From: Metabacillus sediminilitoris
GTDB taxonomy: Bacteria > Bacillota > Bacilli > Bacillales > Bacillaceae
Assembly (NCBI RefSeq): GCF_009720625.1
Contig: NZ_CP046266.1
Location: 629,501-693,500 of the forward strand
Length of the DNA stretch: 64,000 bases
Direction: 5' to 3'
This document shows, one piece after another, positions 63,577 through 64,000 of the stretch. Positions within the stretch are counted from its first letter, which is position 1. Each line of letters opens with the position of its first letter. The notes below the pieces were generated by a model. The model ran no database searches. It was not told the DNA's origin and was given only the letters and a program-made list of their open reading frames with translations. The position numbers and the translations under genes were made by a program.

Positions 63577-64000
63577 TTATTCCGCTTTCCATTCTGTTAA
63601 CAATGTACGAAAATTTTCTTCTGAGTTTGATCCTTCGATTCGATCAACTTCTTTACCATCCTTGTAATGAACAAGTGTTGGAGTCGCTGTAATTCCATAT
63701 TGATCCCAACCTTCTTCATATTCTAATATGTTATATTGGTTGATTTCTACTCCAACTTCATCAGCAACAGGCATGAGAACTGGTGTTGTTACTTTACAAT
63801 GTTCACATGTAGGACTAAAGAAATAAACAATTGTATCTTCTTTGTTTTCCAAATTTTTTTCTAACTCATCAGGGAGGATAATGTTTTGATAGTTCGGATC
63901 ATCTAATTGATCGATGGTGGCTGTATGGAGATCACTTTTACCATATACGTTTCCTTCCGCTTTTTCATTCTTTTGATAAGTTGTTATGAAGGCTAAAGCC
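63577..64000 (-). CDS. Thioredoxin-family protein, cut by the window edge
   Basis: The minus-strand frame is open to the right edge, so at least 140 residues are coded and the start is outside. The visible part begins ALAFITTYQKNEK, the end of an N-terminal membrane anchor, then a linker, then a thioredoxin fold with the redox pair in SPTCEHCK and the cis-Pro in ITATPTLVHY. It is probably an extracytoplasmic thiol-disulfide oxidoreductase or cytochrome-maturation-type protein. A TTG inside the frame at 63852 is not the true start. Confidence 0.85.
   Translation of the reverse strand, partial: ALAFITTYQKNEKAEGNVYGKSDLHTATIDQLDDPNYQNIILPDELEKNLENKEDTIVYFFSPTCEHCKVTTPVLMPVADEVGVEINQYNILEYEEGWDQYGITATPTLVHYKDGKEVDRIEGSNSEENFRTLLTEWKAE

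Overview
The window comes from a low-GC, endospore-forming Bacillaceae bacterium (Bacillus sensu lato). Evidence: A/T-rich codon use, AGGAGG ribosome binding sites, CcpA-type cre sites, a PhoP-type Pho box, Fur boxes, and a chromosomal backbone recognisable from Bacillus subtilis (queG/yhbA, yhbB, trmL/cspR, prkA, yhbH, class D sortase yhcS, yhcT, yhcU) interrupted by accessory blocks.

Region 1 (1-17.4 kb) is a sugar-acid and alcohol/aldehyde catabolic area in partial decay. It starts with the end of a glucarate permease, glucarate dehydratase and a FadR-type GntR regulator. A second FadR-type regulator is followed by an ACS-type MFS transporter, an iron alcohol dehydrogenase, a NIPSNAP protein, a wrecked aldehyde dehydrogenase, an SDR with an atypical active site, a second iron alcohol dehydrogenase, an intact aldehyde dehydrogenase and a GntP-type permease. 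Two copies of one FadR-family operator (TGGTAGGACCA) lie before the MFS gene and before the first dehydrogenase. Remnants of an MFS gene, a thioesterase, ribulose-phosphate epimerase and an AraC regulator show active gene loss.

Region 2 (17.8-24.6 kb) is a CUT1 sugar ABC importer (two permeases, lipoprotein binding protein, no ATPase) with a YesM/YesN-type two-component system. Region 3 (24.7-36.1 kb) is backbone: tRNA-Gly, a B3/4-domain protein, queG, mscL, yhbB, trmL, prkA, yhbH and a CorC-type membrane protein. It carries two striking non-coding repeat arrays: nine 51/52-bp units inside a dispersed element near 25.4-25.9 kb, and three ~147-bp units between prkA and yhbH.

Region 4 (36.2-49.7 kb) is a galactoside locus: YesN/YesM regulators, binding protein, two permeases, GH2 beta-galactosidase, GH36 alpha-galactosidase and an aldo/keto reductase. 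A relative of the 32.6-kb repeat sits between the binding-protein and permease genes. Region 5 (49.8-64 kb) has a Bcr/CflA efflux pump, a ribbon-helix-helix protein, a Fur-controlled yclNOPQ-like siderophore importer, CorA, a quinone reductase-like flavoprotein, sortase, and a convergent phoX-tatA-tatC set behind an exact four-repeat Pho box, then yhcT, yhcU and a truncated thioredoxin-like gene.

I found no CRISPR array, transposase, prophage or defence system. The best candidate for an undescribed system is the FadR-controlled dehydrogenase/NIPSNAP/SDR/GntP cluster, whose substrate I cannot name. Start codons were moved from the longest open frame wherever a Shine-Dalgarno sequence decided it.
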